Origin: Aselliscus stoliczkanus
Taxonomy: Eukaryota; Chordata; Mammalia; Chiroptera; Hipposideridae
Assembly (NCBI GenBank): GCA_033961575.1
Contig: CM066738.1
Location: 104,743,478-104,807,477, forward strand
Length of the DNA: 64,000 nt
Reading direction: 5' to 3'
In this document: positions 20,823 to 34,064 of the stretch, in pieces
How positions within the stretch are numbered: position 1 is the first letter of the stretch
Layout: every line of letters starts with the position of its first letter
Made by a program: the position numbers and the translations under genes
The notes under the pieces: model-generated
Database searches by the model: none
The model's input: the letters and a program-made list of their open reading frames with translations, nothing else
What the model was told of the DNA's origin: nothing

Positions 20823-23774
20823 TATGTGCAGCAGTCAGTGAATGATCAACAAAGACATGGTGGAGATGCATTGATTGTCGTTGTCCTGAGAAGTACACTG
20901 AAAGTATAGGCCACACCTCAGGTGTGACATTTTTCCCACTATGTGGTTTTCCTTCTGATCAGAAGGGTGTGTAATTGGTGAAGAATGGATCTGCCTGAAT
21001 AAAGCCTGCCCTCTCTGTGTGATTAAGGGAAGGAGGGGAATCCTATTATAAAAAAGCTAGCCAGTATTTAATAACGTCACTAATTACAAATGTAAGCCTG
21101 GTGATATCAACCTTTTAAAGAAGTAAGGGAACCTCCAGATTATCCTTATACAGAAAACTCTTGAGAATAAAAAAGGTCACGTTACGTGCCTAAATTTCCA
21201 AGCAAATTGCAGTAGAATGGAGACAAAAGCCACGGTTTCATAACTCACCACCCAGTGCTCTTTCCATCATGAGTACATTTACTTTATGGCATTAGTGATT
21301 GAAGTAAGTTAATATCACTTCATTTTTATATTTCCTGAGCAGTGATTAAATTTTTAGCATGTTATTACTGTACCACAAAATTACCAAGAATGTCTTCAAA
21401 GACGTATTATTTAAACTGTGATTTTATGATACATCACTCTTTTCTTGATACTAAACTGGACTTAATATAACATTTTGCAACCAACTTTCTGGTATGCCTG
21501 ACGGCTTTTAAAAAGTAGTAAATGTAAAGTAATATTTCAGAGTAAATACTCCTTCATTTCCCAAGGCACAGCTTGGGAGGGAAAACCAGTGGGACCTGGA
21601 CGGCCAGGGGCGCCTCTGAGAGGCCTGGGTGTGGTGGCCCCATGGAGCCTGGCACTCTCTGAGGTCCCTGGAGTCCAGCGGTCCTTTGTGTTAGCGCCGT
21701 GGGGTGAAACAGTCCCCAAGAGTCACTTAGAGTGCCGCGTTGAGTGCTGCTCTTTGGTCTTTCCAGCCCCAAGGAAACTTCTTACTGCACTTGAAGCAAA
21801 CGGAAGGAATCAATTCAACGTTGGTGCTTGTGAAACAGATTCGGAGATAAGGACTGGCATACAAACATTTCAGTTTCACGTCACTGGGATTATGACTGTC
21901 CTGAATGCTGTTGTGCTCGTCTGCAGGGCCGTCATAACAAAGGGTCACAGACAGGGTGGCTTAAAGGACAGAAGCCTGTGTCTTCAGACAGGGCTATCTG
22001 GACTGGCTCTGCTGGCAGTGAAGGAACAGGGGAACTGGGACGTCAGACGTCTCGGCCTCAACTAAGCGTATGTCTACCCACAGCTCTCCGCTCAGAGCTC
22101 AGGGCACCACCCCTTCCTTCCTCCAGTGCTCCCACCTTCTCAGAGGGAAGGTGCCAGCACAGGGGCCATCATGCGGACATTAATATACAGTAGGCTGAAT
22201 TTGCTGGGTCTGTGCTCTTAGCCAAATTCTAGGCCCCAACATGGCATAGTTCTGTCTAATCTGTGCATCCCGATAACTGCAGGACTAAAATGACCCTCTC
22301 CTCTTCCGCACAGTCATCCATTTTCCTGCTGCAGGAGGCGTGGCAATTCTCTTCGGGAAAGAACTTGTTATGCTTTGTTATCCCTTCCATCCAGGAAAAT
22401 CCGTTTTCCTTGGCAAAGTTGACACAATCCTATGAGAAACCTTTACTGGGGAATAAAAGTCAAGCACAGCTGGCAGAGCTAGGTGACCTAAACGGTCCTG
22501 GACAAACTCATGAGGGGAGGTGCCAACTTCCTGTAAAAGGAAGCCTGGCTGTAGGAGGAGAGTTTACCTCCAGGCCTGGGCGAAAAAGTGTATACACAGG
22601 AAAATCCATCTGGTTGTTAAATCATTTTTGAGAAGAAAATACAGTGATATATACAATGTTCATGCAGTGGGACAAAGTCATTCTGATTTGCACTCAGTTA
22701 CCCAAACCTGAAGCTATTTAAAAATAGATAAGATGAGTCAGCCTGCCTGCCAGTGAATCCTGGGAGTGCAGGACAAGGATGGGATTTGTGCTTGGATTGT
22801 TTTTTCTGTAGATTTGATCAAATGGCGTTAATGTGACTTGAACTCTTAAGTTCCAGCAGGAGCCGAAAACGTCATTTTGCAGATTCCCCTGCTACCTGAA
22901 ATCACTGGGTTGAAAACGCCTCCAGCTCTAATCCATTAGCTTTAACAACTTTCAGAGCCATTAACAGTAACAACTTCCTCTGTCACAGTTTCTCATAGTA
23001 ACCCCCCTGTGAAGAATTTATGCAAAAAGTGGACCCAGGAAAAACAAATTCAAATCTTAGCACAGCGATGTGAGAGATAGGACAAGCGGCCAGAAGGGTC
23101 CAGCAGAGCTCCCATGAAAAGCGGCTTTCCGACCATGTCTTCTTTCCTTCAGGTCGACAATCGGTGCCTTAAAATGGAAAGCCAGGCTTCATAATATGAA
23201 CCTTTCTGCCTTCTGGTGTCCACAAACAGCTGTAAGGTGGACACAGAGCCAAGTGTCAGGAAGGCTGCAGTCCTTGGCTATAAAATCAATTCTCCCTCTA
23301 CTCAGAGCCTCAGGGACAAGGGGGCTCCCTGGATCCGGTGCTGCCACCACTCCTCTTTCAGGTGTGCTTTAGGGTGTGATGCGATGGGGGTGGGGCTGCT
23401 GCCTCCTGGAATTTGCTTGTTCTAGGGATGCATTCTATTCTTTTTATTTCTTTCCATCCCTCCATGGTCAGAGGTGCACAGCTTCTGCCCTCAGAAAACC
23501 TAGCCTCCTCTCATCTCCTCCCACACCCACTGCTTGCCTATCCTTGACTAACTTCATAGCTTTCAACAAGAAACCAAAATCCATTGTATTGTGAGACAGA
23601 AGGTCTTCCTGCGGTGCTCCTCTAAACCTGCAAATAGTCAACGTGTTTTCCTTTATATTGTTTTTGAACATCCTTGCAATTCAACAGGAATGCGAAAGTA
23701 ATTTTCTTTAGAGTAAAAGAGCATATATTTTATTTCTATGTTAGAAGCAACATCCACTAGTGGACTACAGAAAC
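20823..23774. other. Unique sequence with a GC-richer part, no gene supported
   Basis: Between about 21560 and 23400 the sequence is less AT-rich than the rest of the window and has scattered CpGs. A 158-codon plus-strand opening (21589-22065) has no recognisable domain and includes a short MaLR-like piece near 21926-21964 ('gggccgtcataacaaaggg'), so I do not call it coding. Exons of a non-coding transcript cannot be excluded from sequence alone. Confidence 0.4.
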
Positions 23775-23975
23775 AGAATAGCTCAAGGACTCTGAAGTCA
23801 GAATGCCCACGTTCAAATCCTGGAAAATCTATGACTTTATAGCTGTGTGACTTTGGAAAAATCGCTGACCTCTCTGTACCCCAGTGTTCCTCTCTCTCTC
23901 ATGAGAATGGAAACACTACCTACTTCATAGGTAGCCAGTGTGAAGTGCTTAGCATGATACAGAGCAAAAGCTTTG
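23775..23975 (+). mobile_element. MIR SINE, sense, nearly full
   Basis: The MIR order is clear: 'gactctgaagtcagaatgcc', 'cgttcaaatcctgg', 'agctgtgtgactttgg', 'ctgacctctctgtacccc', then 'atgagaatggaaacactacc' and 'agtgtgaagtgcttagcatg'. Confidence 0.85.
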
Positions 23976-25265
23976 CTATTTTGACTCTGATTTTTTAAAT
24001 TTTAATTAATCCATAGCCTCTAAGCCAAATTGTGTTCATGCTGATGAAACAAAAGAAATGAAAGAATCCTTGCATCTCAGTTAGCTTATATCATGGTGAT
24101 AGGCTTGTTAATTACAGAAGCAGATTACCTATATACTTATGGCCTATTTGAGATAGTCTTAGAGTCACTCTGGAATGGCAGAATCCAGAAAGAAAGGAAT
24201 AGTGGCCGAAAGAAGAGAGGTGAGTCAGTTGAAAAGGAGGCACCCGCTATTTCTGAGTATCTAAAAGGAACTAGAGCAGAAGCAAATAAGGAAACAGATC
24301 TATACGGTCTTCCTGAACACAAAGTATGACATATATAAGAGATGAGAAAATGTGGTTCTTGGACAAAAATTCAGATTAGGTTGTCTGTCAACACCATGCT
24401 TCTCTGAGCACCTGTTAGGTCACTGGATATGACCCTCTCACCCTTCCGCTACACACACACACATAGGCTATGATGTTTTCTAGAATATGAATAATTACAT
24501 AAGTAATTTTTTTGTGTACAGTATTCATTTTACCATTTTATTGTGAAATGATTTAGGTTTACTGGAGAGTTACAATGTTTATATATCATTCATCCAGCTT
24601 CTCTGAACACTAGTACCTTACATGCACACAGTGCAATTATTGAAAACAGTAAATTAATAATCATGCAATAATATTAACTCATCTGCAGGGCTCATTTGAA
24701 TCTTGCCAGTTTCCCTATGATCAGCATAGCAAACTCCAGAAAATTTAGCATGCTTTTGTTTGCTATTTTTTTGGGTGGTAGCAAGTCCTCTGATTTTGTG
24801 GTTTGGTTTTGTTTTTTACCTTCCTTCCTGCCTGCTTTTGGTTCCAGAACCAAGTGCTTTGAAGACAGCCCTTTCAAAACATGTGTACCTTTAAGTGCCT
24901 TCTCTTTGCCTATATTTTATTTCACCTGCTCACTTGGTTCTGTATTTTCAGACTTGATGTGAAGTTAGTATTTCTGTAAGTGGTTTTAGATTATCCCTTA
25001 GCCCAGCCATTACCTTTCCTCCTCTCCTGTCTATACATTTTTTCCCCATTTGCCTTTGTTCACAGAGAAGCCTGGCAGTGAGGTGAGGATGGGGTGTGAG
25101 CAAGAGACAGCACCTGCTTGGATAAGGGATTTTTCTTTTTTTATGTACAGTTGGTTAAAGTTGTCAGGGTATTCTCTGTTTAAATTATGCTGAGGGCCTG
25201 GTTAGTTTAGATCTATTTTTCCTTTCTTGTTGTCCTGAATTGTTTTCCAGTTACCCGGAAGTTCT

Positions 25266-25268
<3 letters not shown>
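23976..25268. other. Unique sequence with a possible old L1 3' piece
   Basis: The part 24530-24720 ('ttgtgaaatgatttaggttt', 'ttgaatcttgccagtttccc') resembles the 3' UTR region of old L1M elements but is too diverged to be sure. A short (CA)n lies near 24452-24463. No gene seen. Confidence 0.4.

Positions 25269-25315
<47 letters not shown>
25269..25315. repeat. (TG)n microsatellite
   Basis: About 23 uninterrupted TG dinucleotides. It is likely length-polymorphic. Confidence 0.95.
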
Positions 25316-25317
<2 letters not shown>

Positions 25318-25798
25318 TTGAAGGGGAGGGTCTCATACACATAGGTAACTGGAAACTATCCTGAGGTGTCTTGGGATCTAGTCCTATTTTCAGGCAATGT
25401 TTGCCCCCTTCACGTGCTATGGGGTGTGGACTTAAGGAAAGAAAAGTCCTGTTAAAAATAAGGCTTTTTAGAATCCTACCACATTCTCAAAAATTCAGTA
25501 ACACATGGAACCTTATGATAGAATTATTTCATCATGTAGACGTCAGTGATTTCAGAACTATATTTAAAAATGTTGATAAACATAAAAGGTAGCATGTCAT
25601 AACTAAAAGTTCATTGCTAACGAAAATGCAAAGATTAAGCATTGTCTTTGTAAAATTAGAGGGAAAGGAAAAGAATCTTATTGTCACAAGTGCAAAGATA
25701 TACTAATTTTAATAACTGAAATTTTCTTTTGAAGTCTTTATTATTTACTACCTGAACACATTTTCATTTGAGTATTCTTTAAGATACAGGATACCTAC
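25316..25798. other. Unique AT-rich sequence, nothing recognised
   Basis: No gene, RNA or repeat supported. Confidence 0.45.
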
Positions 25799-26150
25799 TG
25801 TTATGGACTGAATGTGTTTCTCCAAAATCCTTATGTTGAGATCCAAACCCACAAAGTCGTGGTATATTAGGAGGTGGCACTTTGGGGACTTGATTAGGTT
25901 GTGAAGGAGGAGTCCTCATAAATGGGATTAATATCTGTAAAAGAGGCCCCACAGAGCTCGCTTTCCCCTTCTCCATGAGAGGGTACAAGGAAAAGTTGAC
26001 TGCCTGCCAGATGGAGGCTGCACCAGAATCCAAACATGCTGGCACCCGGATCTCAGACTTCCAGCCTCTGGGATTGTGAGAAGAAACTTTCTGTTGTTTA
26101 TAAACCATCCAGTCTATAGAAATTGATGATAGCAGCCCGAATGGACTAAA
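25799..26150 (+). mobile_element. MaLR-type LTR (MST/MLT1-like), sense
   Basis: It starts 'tgttatggactgaatgtgt', continues 'gtggtatattaggaggtggc', 'cctcataaatgggattaat', 'agaggccccacagagctcgc', and ends 'agcagcccgaatggactaaa'. These are the landmarks of a near full-length MST/MLT1 LTR. The 165-codon minus-strand opening across it (25779-26276) is antisense repeat sequence, not a gene. Confidence 0.9.
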
Positions 26151-27485
26151 ATATCCAGCTTGTTGCAAATAGTGATCGGAGCTGAAAGTCAGAGTTCCAA
26201 GGTTTTTCTTCATATGTACAACATATCTACAATTTCTTGGCAGATTATTTTTAATGTTAGCCCTAGCAACCAACAAGACTTATGACCTCACCTTTTTTGC
26301 TAATAGTTCAAGTTCTGTGTTAGGGGAACTCTTTTGTCAATGGATTGCGTACATTGCTTCATCAGCTCATTTGATGGTATTGCTCATTGCACTTTGGCAC
26401 CATGAATTTTCAAATGATGTCAGCTGCACCATGAGGATGATAAAAGCCTAGAGAACATAAGGTATACTGTGTGTGACGTTAGGGCCGTAAACATGTCACA
26501 CTGATGACTCCACAGGCTATCAAGCATTCCGATGCTAGCAAAGACCTTAACATCCTCATTGCCAATATTTAACATGAAATAGGATGATAAGCATTACAGG
26601 ATCGTACAGCAAGTCCAATGTTAAACATCTTAATCATAACCACTTTTTAGATTTCTTTTTTATTCCTAGTGTTACCAACTTTGTCTTTTCAAATAAAAGC
26701 TTGTCCCATTTATGTTCCCTATGTGACTTTTCTTCTTTCTCCTTTTAAACTTGTCGAAAGAGGTTCTCAATAAATTCCTACACCTCTTTCAACTTGTATC
26801 AATATTTAAAGAAGCAAATTTCTTTTAGCTCTTTAGGCTGAAAATGGAATTATATCAATTGGTGGCCTATGAACCATTCCCTTATATATTTAGGAAGTTT
26901 TGATGTAAGAAGGACATGAAGACTCAGAATTTCAAAAATTCTCCTTGTGATTTAGCTTCTATCCTTGATTTTCAATGTTTTATGTGCTAACTTTTTTGGT
27001 GGTTTGCTTTAGTTTTTACTCATTACTGTGGCCCCCTTCTTAGCCTTGGATTCACATTTTCTGTTCTATGTTTCTGATGTCCTATTGCTTTCTTAGCTTG
27101 TTTCTTGTTATTGCTTTGCCAGAATCCATATCCTTGTTTTGAAATGAAGTTTTAATCAACAGTTCTATGTGATCTAGAAAACCATATCAACTCTGCATTA
27201 GTTTATTCATTTATTAAGACAGCTTTATTAATTAAACATGATGTGACATCCACTCTGATACAAACTGAAGATGCTTCACACTCTCTGCTCTAAATTAACT
27301 CAATCTAATGGAGTAGACGAAAAACATTAGAATATAATACGGAGAGTGATATGATTGAGGAGGATTAGTGATGTACAACCCCAGAGAAGAAGGCACAGCA
27401 AAAAGAGAAGTTAAGTTAGCCAGGAGTGGAGTTAGGAAACAATCAGAAAGCATGCAAGACAGGTTTTGATCGGACTGATAAAAAA
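26151..27485. other. Unique AT-rich sequence, no gene seen
   Basis: No feature that I can support. Confidence 0.45.
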
Positions 27486-28010
27486 TAGTAGTTCAATAAT
27501 AAGGTCCTTTCTCCCTGTCTTTCAACAAATGTCTCTGATTTTAAAACACCATTTTCTATCCTTTCTATCTTTCTCTTGTTACCGCCCTATTTCACTTTTT
27601 CTCATCAGAACTCACCTTCTTGGAAAAATAGTTTATATCTGCTCTTTCTATTTTCTTTTTTTTTTAAGGGCAGTGTCACTGGCCCTCATATGTGGGACCC
27701 GAACCGGGGCCACTGGCTTCCTAAGCCAGCGCTTAACCGCGCCATTCGGCCAGCCCCTCTTTCTATTTTCTTAACGACCAGTCACTCATCCATCACTATC
27801 CAGACTGTGAACCAGCCATTGCACAAAAACTACCTGTCAGTTCTCATGGGTGACATCCTAATTGCCAAATTCAATAGCAACATTTCTTTCCTATCTCATT
27901 TGACCTTTCTGTAGCATTTAGCCAGGCTACCACTTAATTCTTGCAACTTTGTCATCTGTTCTCTTTCTCGCTATCACTTTCTCCAATTTTCCCTGTTTGT
28001 GGATGATAAT
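27486..28010 (+). mobile_element. L2 LINE fragment, sense, interrupted by a SINE
   Basis: Both sides of the SINE carry C/T-rich sequence. The right part has the L2-like block 'tttgacctttctgtagcatt' followed by 'tagccaggctaccac'. The SINE at 27658-27756 is inserted into it and is therefore younger. Boundaries are approximate. Confidence 0.5.
27658..27756 (-). mobile_element. Short tRNA-derived SINE, antisense
   Basis: Poly(T), then 'gggcagtgtcactggccctc', back to the tRNA-like head and 'cattcggccagccc'. The 16-bp target-site duplication 'ctctttctattttctt' is perfect (27642-27657 and 27757-27772). Confidence 0.95.
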
Positions 28011-29536
28011 ATGTAAGTTCTCCTTAGATAATTTCTCTTCCTCCTCACACTACTTAAAAAGAATTCTATGGAATATAGAGCTTTAGGGATCCCTTGATAG
28101 ATTCATTTGATACTTCATTTAATAGCAGATGTTATTATAAGATATAATGCTGAGGACTGAACCTGGATTTCTCTAGTCTAAGTAGTCAGTGTGCAGTGGC
28201 ATCATAATTCTAACCTCAGTTTGTATGTATGTAGTGTCTGCAAGGATCTACTCTATGTAAATCGAGTCTAAGGATAAAGGAAATGTGTACATAGCTATAG
28301 GTAACAAATTATATGCAAATATCGATTGGCGTTATATTTGCTTTTCTTTTTGCATTGGTATTCCTGGTTTCCTTATTGGTTTGACAAAGATAATTTTATT
28401 TTGGCTTATATTTCTACCTGCTTTTTATTAAATCCATTGGCTTTCTGGTTCTTTTCTATGTGTGATATTTCCAGCAGCAATTGTAAACTCAATTCCTATA
28501 CAATCTTCAATCATGTATTATTCACTCCTTCTGTGTCATTAAGAATGATGTTGAATTAGAACAAGATGATGATCCATCCTGGAAGTACTCATTAGATACT
28601 CCTCCCTAACTGTATGGTGGGCCATTTATTCAGTCCCCATGACCGGCTAGCTCTTGCCTACATTTCATCAATAACAACTTTAACCAGGCTGTCATTATGT
28701 CATTATTTTCCAATCTCCCAAATTTCTTTTCTTCATTTTTCTTTTTAAAGAATGGAGCCATATATAACCCATTATCAATGGCTCATTGATTCTTATGTCC
28801 CTCCCTATTTGTTAGCAGGCCTTTATTTTCTCTGCCCTCTTTTTATTTCTTTTCTTTTTTTTTTCCAACATGGAAAAACTGTGCTCACTAACTCTGTACG
28901 TTTCGCTTTCCCTTTGCCAGTCTCCCTCACTGTAAGTTTCCTTTTTCGGATTCTGTTTTTCATTTTGTAAAAGACTTTTGCATGTTCATATTTCTTATAA
29001 ATTACATGGTGGACATTAAACTGTTGGAAAGTGTATTGTGCATATTTTTGAAATGAGTGCTTTATAAATGATGCCTTTTGAGGAGATCATGGGTGATAAT
29101 CACAAATATCTTTTATAAAATTGCTGAGAATCTTTGGCTGTAGGAGCCACATTTTAAGGACTTAGCTTTTGCTTTTACTCTTGCTGTTGTAACAAATATG
29201 ATAGTCACTGCAAATCACATGGTTAAACGCTACAGAAAATGTTTTCCACAAAACCAACTCCAACTGTTGTGTTTAGAATCTTTTCATTTTCTGTGTTTAA
29301 ATATTTTAATTACTAATATCTTTTATTTTTCATGTGCTTAGGGGTTTTAAGTGAAGGATACTACTACACATTAAATAAAGCAAAATTTACAGGGAATTTC
29401 ATGGAAGAATGTTGTAGAAATATCTTGATTCTCTAATAAATGATTTTGTGTCTCTAACTTTGTATAGGAAAAAAATTAATTAAGTCTTTCTTAAATGGGG
29501 ATATATAAAGAAATGAGTGAAATATTATAGCTCTAT
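28011..29536. other. Unique AT-rich sequence, no gene seen
   Basis: No domain-bearing frame or clear repeat. Pyrimidine-rich runs near 28830-28865. Confidence 0.45.
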
Positions 29537-29549
29537 AAAGATTACACTC

Positions 29550-29663
29550 GGGCCGGCTGAGGGGCGCGGTGGTTAAGCGCTGACTTGGGAAGCCAGCGGC
29601 CCCGATTCGGGTCCCACATATGAGGGCCAGTGACACTGCCCTCAAAAAAAAAAAAGTAAAAAA
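29550..29663 (+). mobile_element. Short tRNA-derived SINE, sense
   Basis: It starts 'ggccggctgaggggcgcggt', has the head hairpin 'ctgacttgggaagccag', B-box region 'gattcgggtccc', and an A-rich tail. The 13-bp target-site duplication 'aaagattacactc' is perfect (29537-29549 and 29664-29676). Confidence 0.95.
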
Positions 29664-29676
29664 AAAGATTACACTC

Positions 29677-30799
29677 ATGTTAACTTTCAATTATTGATGG
29701 TGTTCATAGATTTGATCTGTATCTACTCCATCAGAAATACTTTTTTAATTTATCTTTTGTCCTATCCTCCTAAACATTACATAGGCTATATATATTATAA
29801 ATGCTATGCTTGCTCTTTATTAAGAAGCTAAAAGTAATTGTGGGATAATGTTATTACTGACCTTTTTTATCCCTTTGAACATTTTTTTAATAGTTCTTAG
29901 TATTTACTGATTCTATTTATTTTATTAATTTTCAATGACATTTTTAAAGAATTTTTCATCTTACAGACAGATTCATTTAGGAAGGTTTTTCTAAGAAGGG
30001 AATGTAAGTCCAAATTTGGAAAACTAAGTCTAGCCTTAATAAAATTACAACCCACACTTCATCCCTACTACCTCCAATTTTGGAACTGGCGTAGAGCAAT
30101 TATCAGGAATCTGTAAGATAAATCATTCCCAGATCTCAAAAGGCTTCAAGTCATTCAAGTGCCAACAAAGCTACAATGGAGAGAACTGGTTAAATACTGG
30201 CACCAAGAGACCAGAGGGTCATACTTTAATAGAGAGATAAACCAGCCTTGGAATAAAGACTACTGTAGAAAGCTCTGGGAAGTTCTAAAATGAATAAGCC
30301 TATCAACAAATAAGTTCAACTGCCTGGTAAAAGACAATTTTATTCTACTTTTTATAAAATAAGAATACAAAACTCAGATTCTTGATAGTGTAATTACACA
30401 ATGTGATAGTGTAATTATCACAATATCACAAACATCCTATAAGAATTATTAGATGTATAAAGAAATATTTAAATCCTGGCAACATCTAGAGAAGAAAATA
30501 TAAATACAAATAGGTTAAGAAATGACAAAATAATGGAATTAGCAAAGATAAAGCTTTAAAAAAAGTATAAAATATCAGTGAACAGGAAAGCATTGAAATA
30601 GAAACTATCTAAACTGCACTATCCAACAGAACAAAAGGCTGAAATATATAAAGAGAATCTCTGTGACATGTGTGATAGAATTGGAATCCCAGGAAATAGG
30701 GAGTACAGAAACAAAATTGAATAGATAAGGGTCACATTTTTCAAAATTTAATGAAAACCTTTAGCTTAGATAGATCTAAGGTATAATACCATCTGTAAA
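29677..30799. other. Unique AT-rich sequence, may include decayed L1
   Basis: The A-rich plus strand from about 30000 on leads into a recognisable L1 ORF2 fragment, so part of it may be the same dead element. No gene seen. A small direct repeat 'gatagtgtaatta' occurs at about 30384 and 30404. Confidence 0.4.
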
Positions 30800-31195
30800 C
30801 ATAGGACAATTTACAAGAATCAGCTGCATTCTGTATACAAGCAATGAAGATTTGGAAAACGGATGATTAAAAAAGTACTTATAATAGCTTTAAATGACAT
30901 GAAGTGGTTAGATATAAGTTAAAACCAGGTTTGTAAGACCTGTACAACAGAAAGTATACAATATTGTTTAGATAAATGAGGATCTAAATAAATAAAAAGA
31001 TATACTGTATTTTTGGATTGAAAGTCTAGATGTTATGGTATTACTTATCTCCAAATAGAATAATTAACTCAAGGCAATTCCATTCAAAATGATAGCAGGA
31101 TTTTACAATTGTAATTTATTATTATTATTAATTATTATTTTGTGAAGGAGTGGAGTAGAAAATGACAAGCTAATTCTAAAATTTATGTAGGAACA
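30800..31195 (+). mobile_element. L1 ORF2 fragment, sense, dead
   Basis: The phrases 'agctgcattctgtatacaag', 'tttgtaagacctgtacaaca', 'ggcaattccattcaaaatga' and 'atgacaagctaattctaaaa' are in L1 ORF2 order, from the region after the reverse transcriptase core. Stops and frameshifts are frequent. Confidence 0.65.
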
Positions 31196-33184
31196 CACTA
31201 TATTTATATTAGTCAAAAGTAGATTATAGAAATAAAAGTTGTCTACTATAAAAACTACTAGAGGAAAGGTCAGCATTTGGTATGTTAATTTACATATCTT
31301 GAAACCTGCAAAAAGAATGATAATAAAACCTTCTATATGTTTGAAGGTGATTTTAAAACATTTTTTATTATTTGAGAACATGTTCTACATTCATAATTCC
31401 CTTTGTTTATATATTTTAAGTATAAATATATGTAACAAACATTTTATACGCATATATATGATATGTAAGTATGAATGTAAACCTTTAATAGTGCCCATTT
31501 GCTCATTTTAAGTATTACAGACTGTGCTATATATGTCTATTTACCTTATGCCTACAAATATAAAATTACTATTTTTATTTTAATAAAAATCAATTGTATC
31601 TAGGTAAAATATATCCTCACTTTTTATAAAAACTAAAATCTTAGGACTAAATATTATTTAAAAATAATGATAAGCTACGCTACTACCACTTTACAATTGG
31701 ATATTGTTGTAGAAATAATCTTTTGCTGACTTGTTTTTGAATCATCTGGATAATGACCAGAAAATATTCTAAAATGTTTCTAGCAATTATGGTACATGAT
31801 GAAGAATAACATGTAGACCTCACATCAAAGCCTCAGAGCCAGTACACCGGAAATATGACTCCCCGATACCACATGCCCACCTATCCTTGACCAAGTGAAA
31901 GTTATTTATATTTGAATTTCTGAAACCATTCTGGGTTTCTGTGATTCTCTCCTCTATTTGACCTATGTGATTTCATTTTTCCCTAGTAGCAGTTATTTCT
32001 TTTAGAATGGAAACAAAATGAATTAATCATTTTAGATCCCCTGCTATGAAAATCTATATTTCTGATTATAAGGAATAGAGAAAATATCATAGCTTAAAGT
32101 TTATATTTCTTTGACCTGGTATTTATTAATTTGGCAGAGTTTTTGAATTAGCCCAAAATACTTTTTTCCTGTTATGATGTACTACATTGTTGAATGTGGT
32201 TAGACATATTTTTGAGTATATATTGGCCTTTAAAATTGTGTGTATTTTTTTATTGCATATTCAAAACTGGTCTTGTTTCTTAGACATTAGCTTTTGAATT
32301 TCCTGATTTGTGAGTTTAACTTGACCTCCAATTTTTCATAATTATATATATTCCCATTAAATTTCTTAAAGAGGTTTTATTGAATGTTTGCTTATAATTG
32401 AAGAAATGAAACATTTCAAAGTTGTCTTCTTTTAAGTTAGTGTTTTCAAACACCTCTCCATTAACATATTATAAATGACACTAGTCAATAGAGACTGCAT
32501 ATAGGAACAATTTGCTTCCCCTTGAATATTTTATGTTGAGATGGAATAGAATAAGAGCTTCAGCAAATTTCATTGTAGAGATCACATAGTGTCTACTAGA
32601 CACTATTCTACATGTTGTGAAATTATTTTGCTGACATTATGGAATTTACTAGCATCGCGTTTTGAGAACTAAGGAAAAGCATAATAGCAACGAAGGAAAA
32701 GTGATAGGTTGATTTTTAGAAGACTGTATGTATGGATGATAATGGGGTACTTGAGAACATTTATTGGGGGTTGTTAAGCATTTCCAAAGATTCAGAGTCT
32801 CTATAAAGAGCTCCTGCAGATAATCACCCTTTCCATGAAAACCGTTAAAATATATATTAGTTATTGTTCTTTGTTTATGGAAGAAATAACTAAATAAAGA
32901 GAAATAATTTGTACACGGTTGCATAAGCAGTAAATGTCAGGAACAGAATCTGACCCTAGGCTTATCTAACTTTCAAACTGAGCTCAAAACCCTAAGCTGT
33001 ACTGTTTGAGGCTATCAAATTGTACCCTAAGTTTTCCTTTTCCCTGCTGGGTTCAATAACTTTTTACCAGATTCAATATGACCTAATAACTCTTAAGAGG
33101 AGGCAGGCCAGGAAGTCACCAAATAATAGTAGTATAAAAAGATGGTATACTTTTACATACTATAAATACTTGTATTTTTAAATT
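31196..33184. other. Unique AT-rich sequence, faint MIR near 32870-32980
   Basis: A weak antisense MIR-like pattern is visible near 32870-32980. A 17-bp odd palindrome lies at 32588-32604. No gene seen. Confidence 0.4.
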
Positions 33185-33300
33185 CAACTAATAAATATTT
33201 GCTGAATACCTATTAGGTACCAGGCATTTATGAAAGATAATACTTAAAATTTATAATAATATGTGAATCATTTTAATTACTTATAATTTTCAAGAAATAT
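33185..33300 (-). mobile_element. MIR fragment, antisense, weak
   Basis: 'aatatttgctgaatacctat' followed by 'taggtaccaggcatttatga' resembles the reverse complement of the MIR 3' part. Very diverged. Confidence 0.4.
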
Positions 33301-34064
33301 TAGAATTATTTAAAATATTCTAGTATCCTCACTCTTCCCCTGTCTTTTAAAGCAACTCTCCACCCTCGAGGAAGCCATTCACAAAAATTTGGTATATATC
33401 TTTCTAACCTCTTCTGTGGTTTTTACTGTCCCATACAATATTTGCATTCAGTTTCATTTATACTCATTTTACACACGTGCATATACATGTGTAAAGAAAT
33501 CATTAAATAAGACCTATTTTATTTTGTTTGGTTTTCCTGATGATCGCTTCCCCCCTCCCACACTTACTATAGGCTCATGCAGTAGTTCTGTGTCAGTGCA
33601 CAGTCTATCATTATTTTGAACTTATTATTTTTAACATCTCCATTGTAAACCTTAATGTGAGTATATCAGAACATTTCCAATTTTTCACTATCATGTATGA
33701 TGCCGAAACATATGTGCTCGTGATCGGGTTAGTGCATCTCTCATTCTCCTGATTCCTGGGGTTTGACTGGTGTGATTGGTTAGACACTTCTGGAAGAACA
33801 CTACGGATTTCCCACAAATAGCCCAAGGATTGCTAGTCCTTACCGGAACAACCAAGCTAATTCTAAAAACATCACTCACCAAAGTGCAGCTAGCTTGGAG
33901 TCCTGCTTTCCCTGGTTATAATTTACCCAGAAAATTTGAGCTGAACCATCATCTAAAGTAAAGTAATTTCTGCATCTTGGTTTCTCGACATTGTGTATGT
34001 GGTTTTAATATTGTACTCACCACAGTATTTGCTCCTCGTTTTCTTTATTAGACAATTCTTTTCT
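33301..34064. other. Unique sequence, no gene seen
   Basis: May hold old L1-type 3' sequence near 33380-33690, not supportable in detail. Confidence 0.35.

Noticed and set aside
21589..22065. 158-codon plus-strand open frame
   Set aside because: No domain, no splice context, and it includes a MaLR-like fragment near 21930.
25779..26276. 165-codon minus-strand open frame
   Set aside because: It is antisense to a MaLR LTR at 25799-26150.
32588..32604. 17-bp odd palindrome AGTGTCTA-C-TAGACACT
   Set aside because: Too short to set apart from chance in 64 kb, and no matching repeat ends or TA flank.
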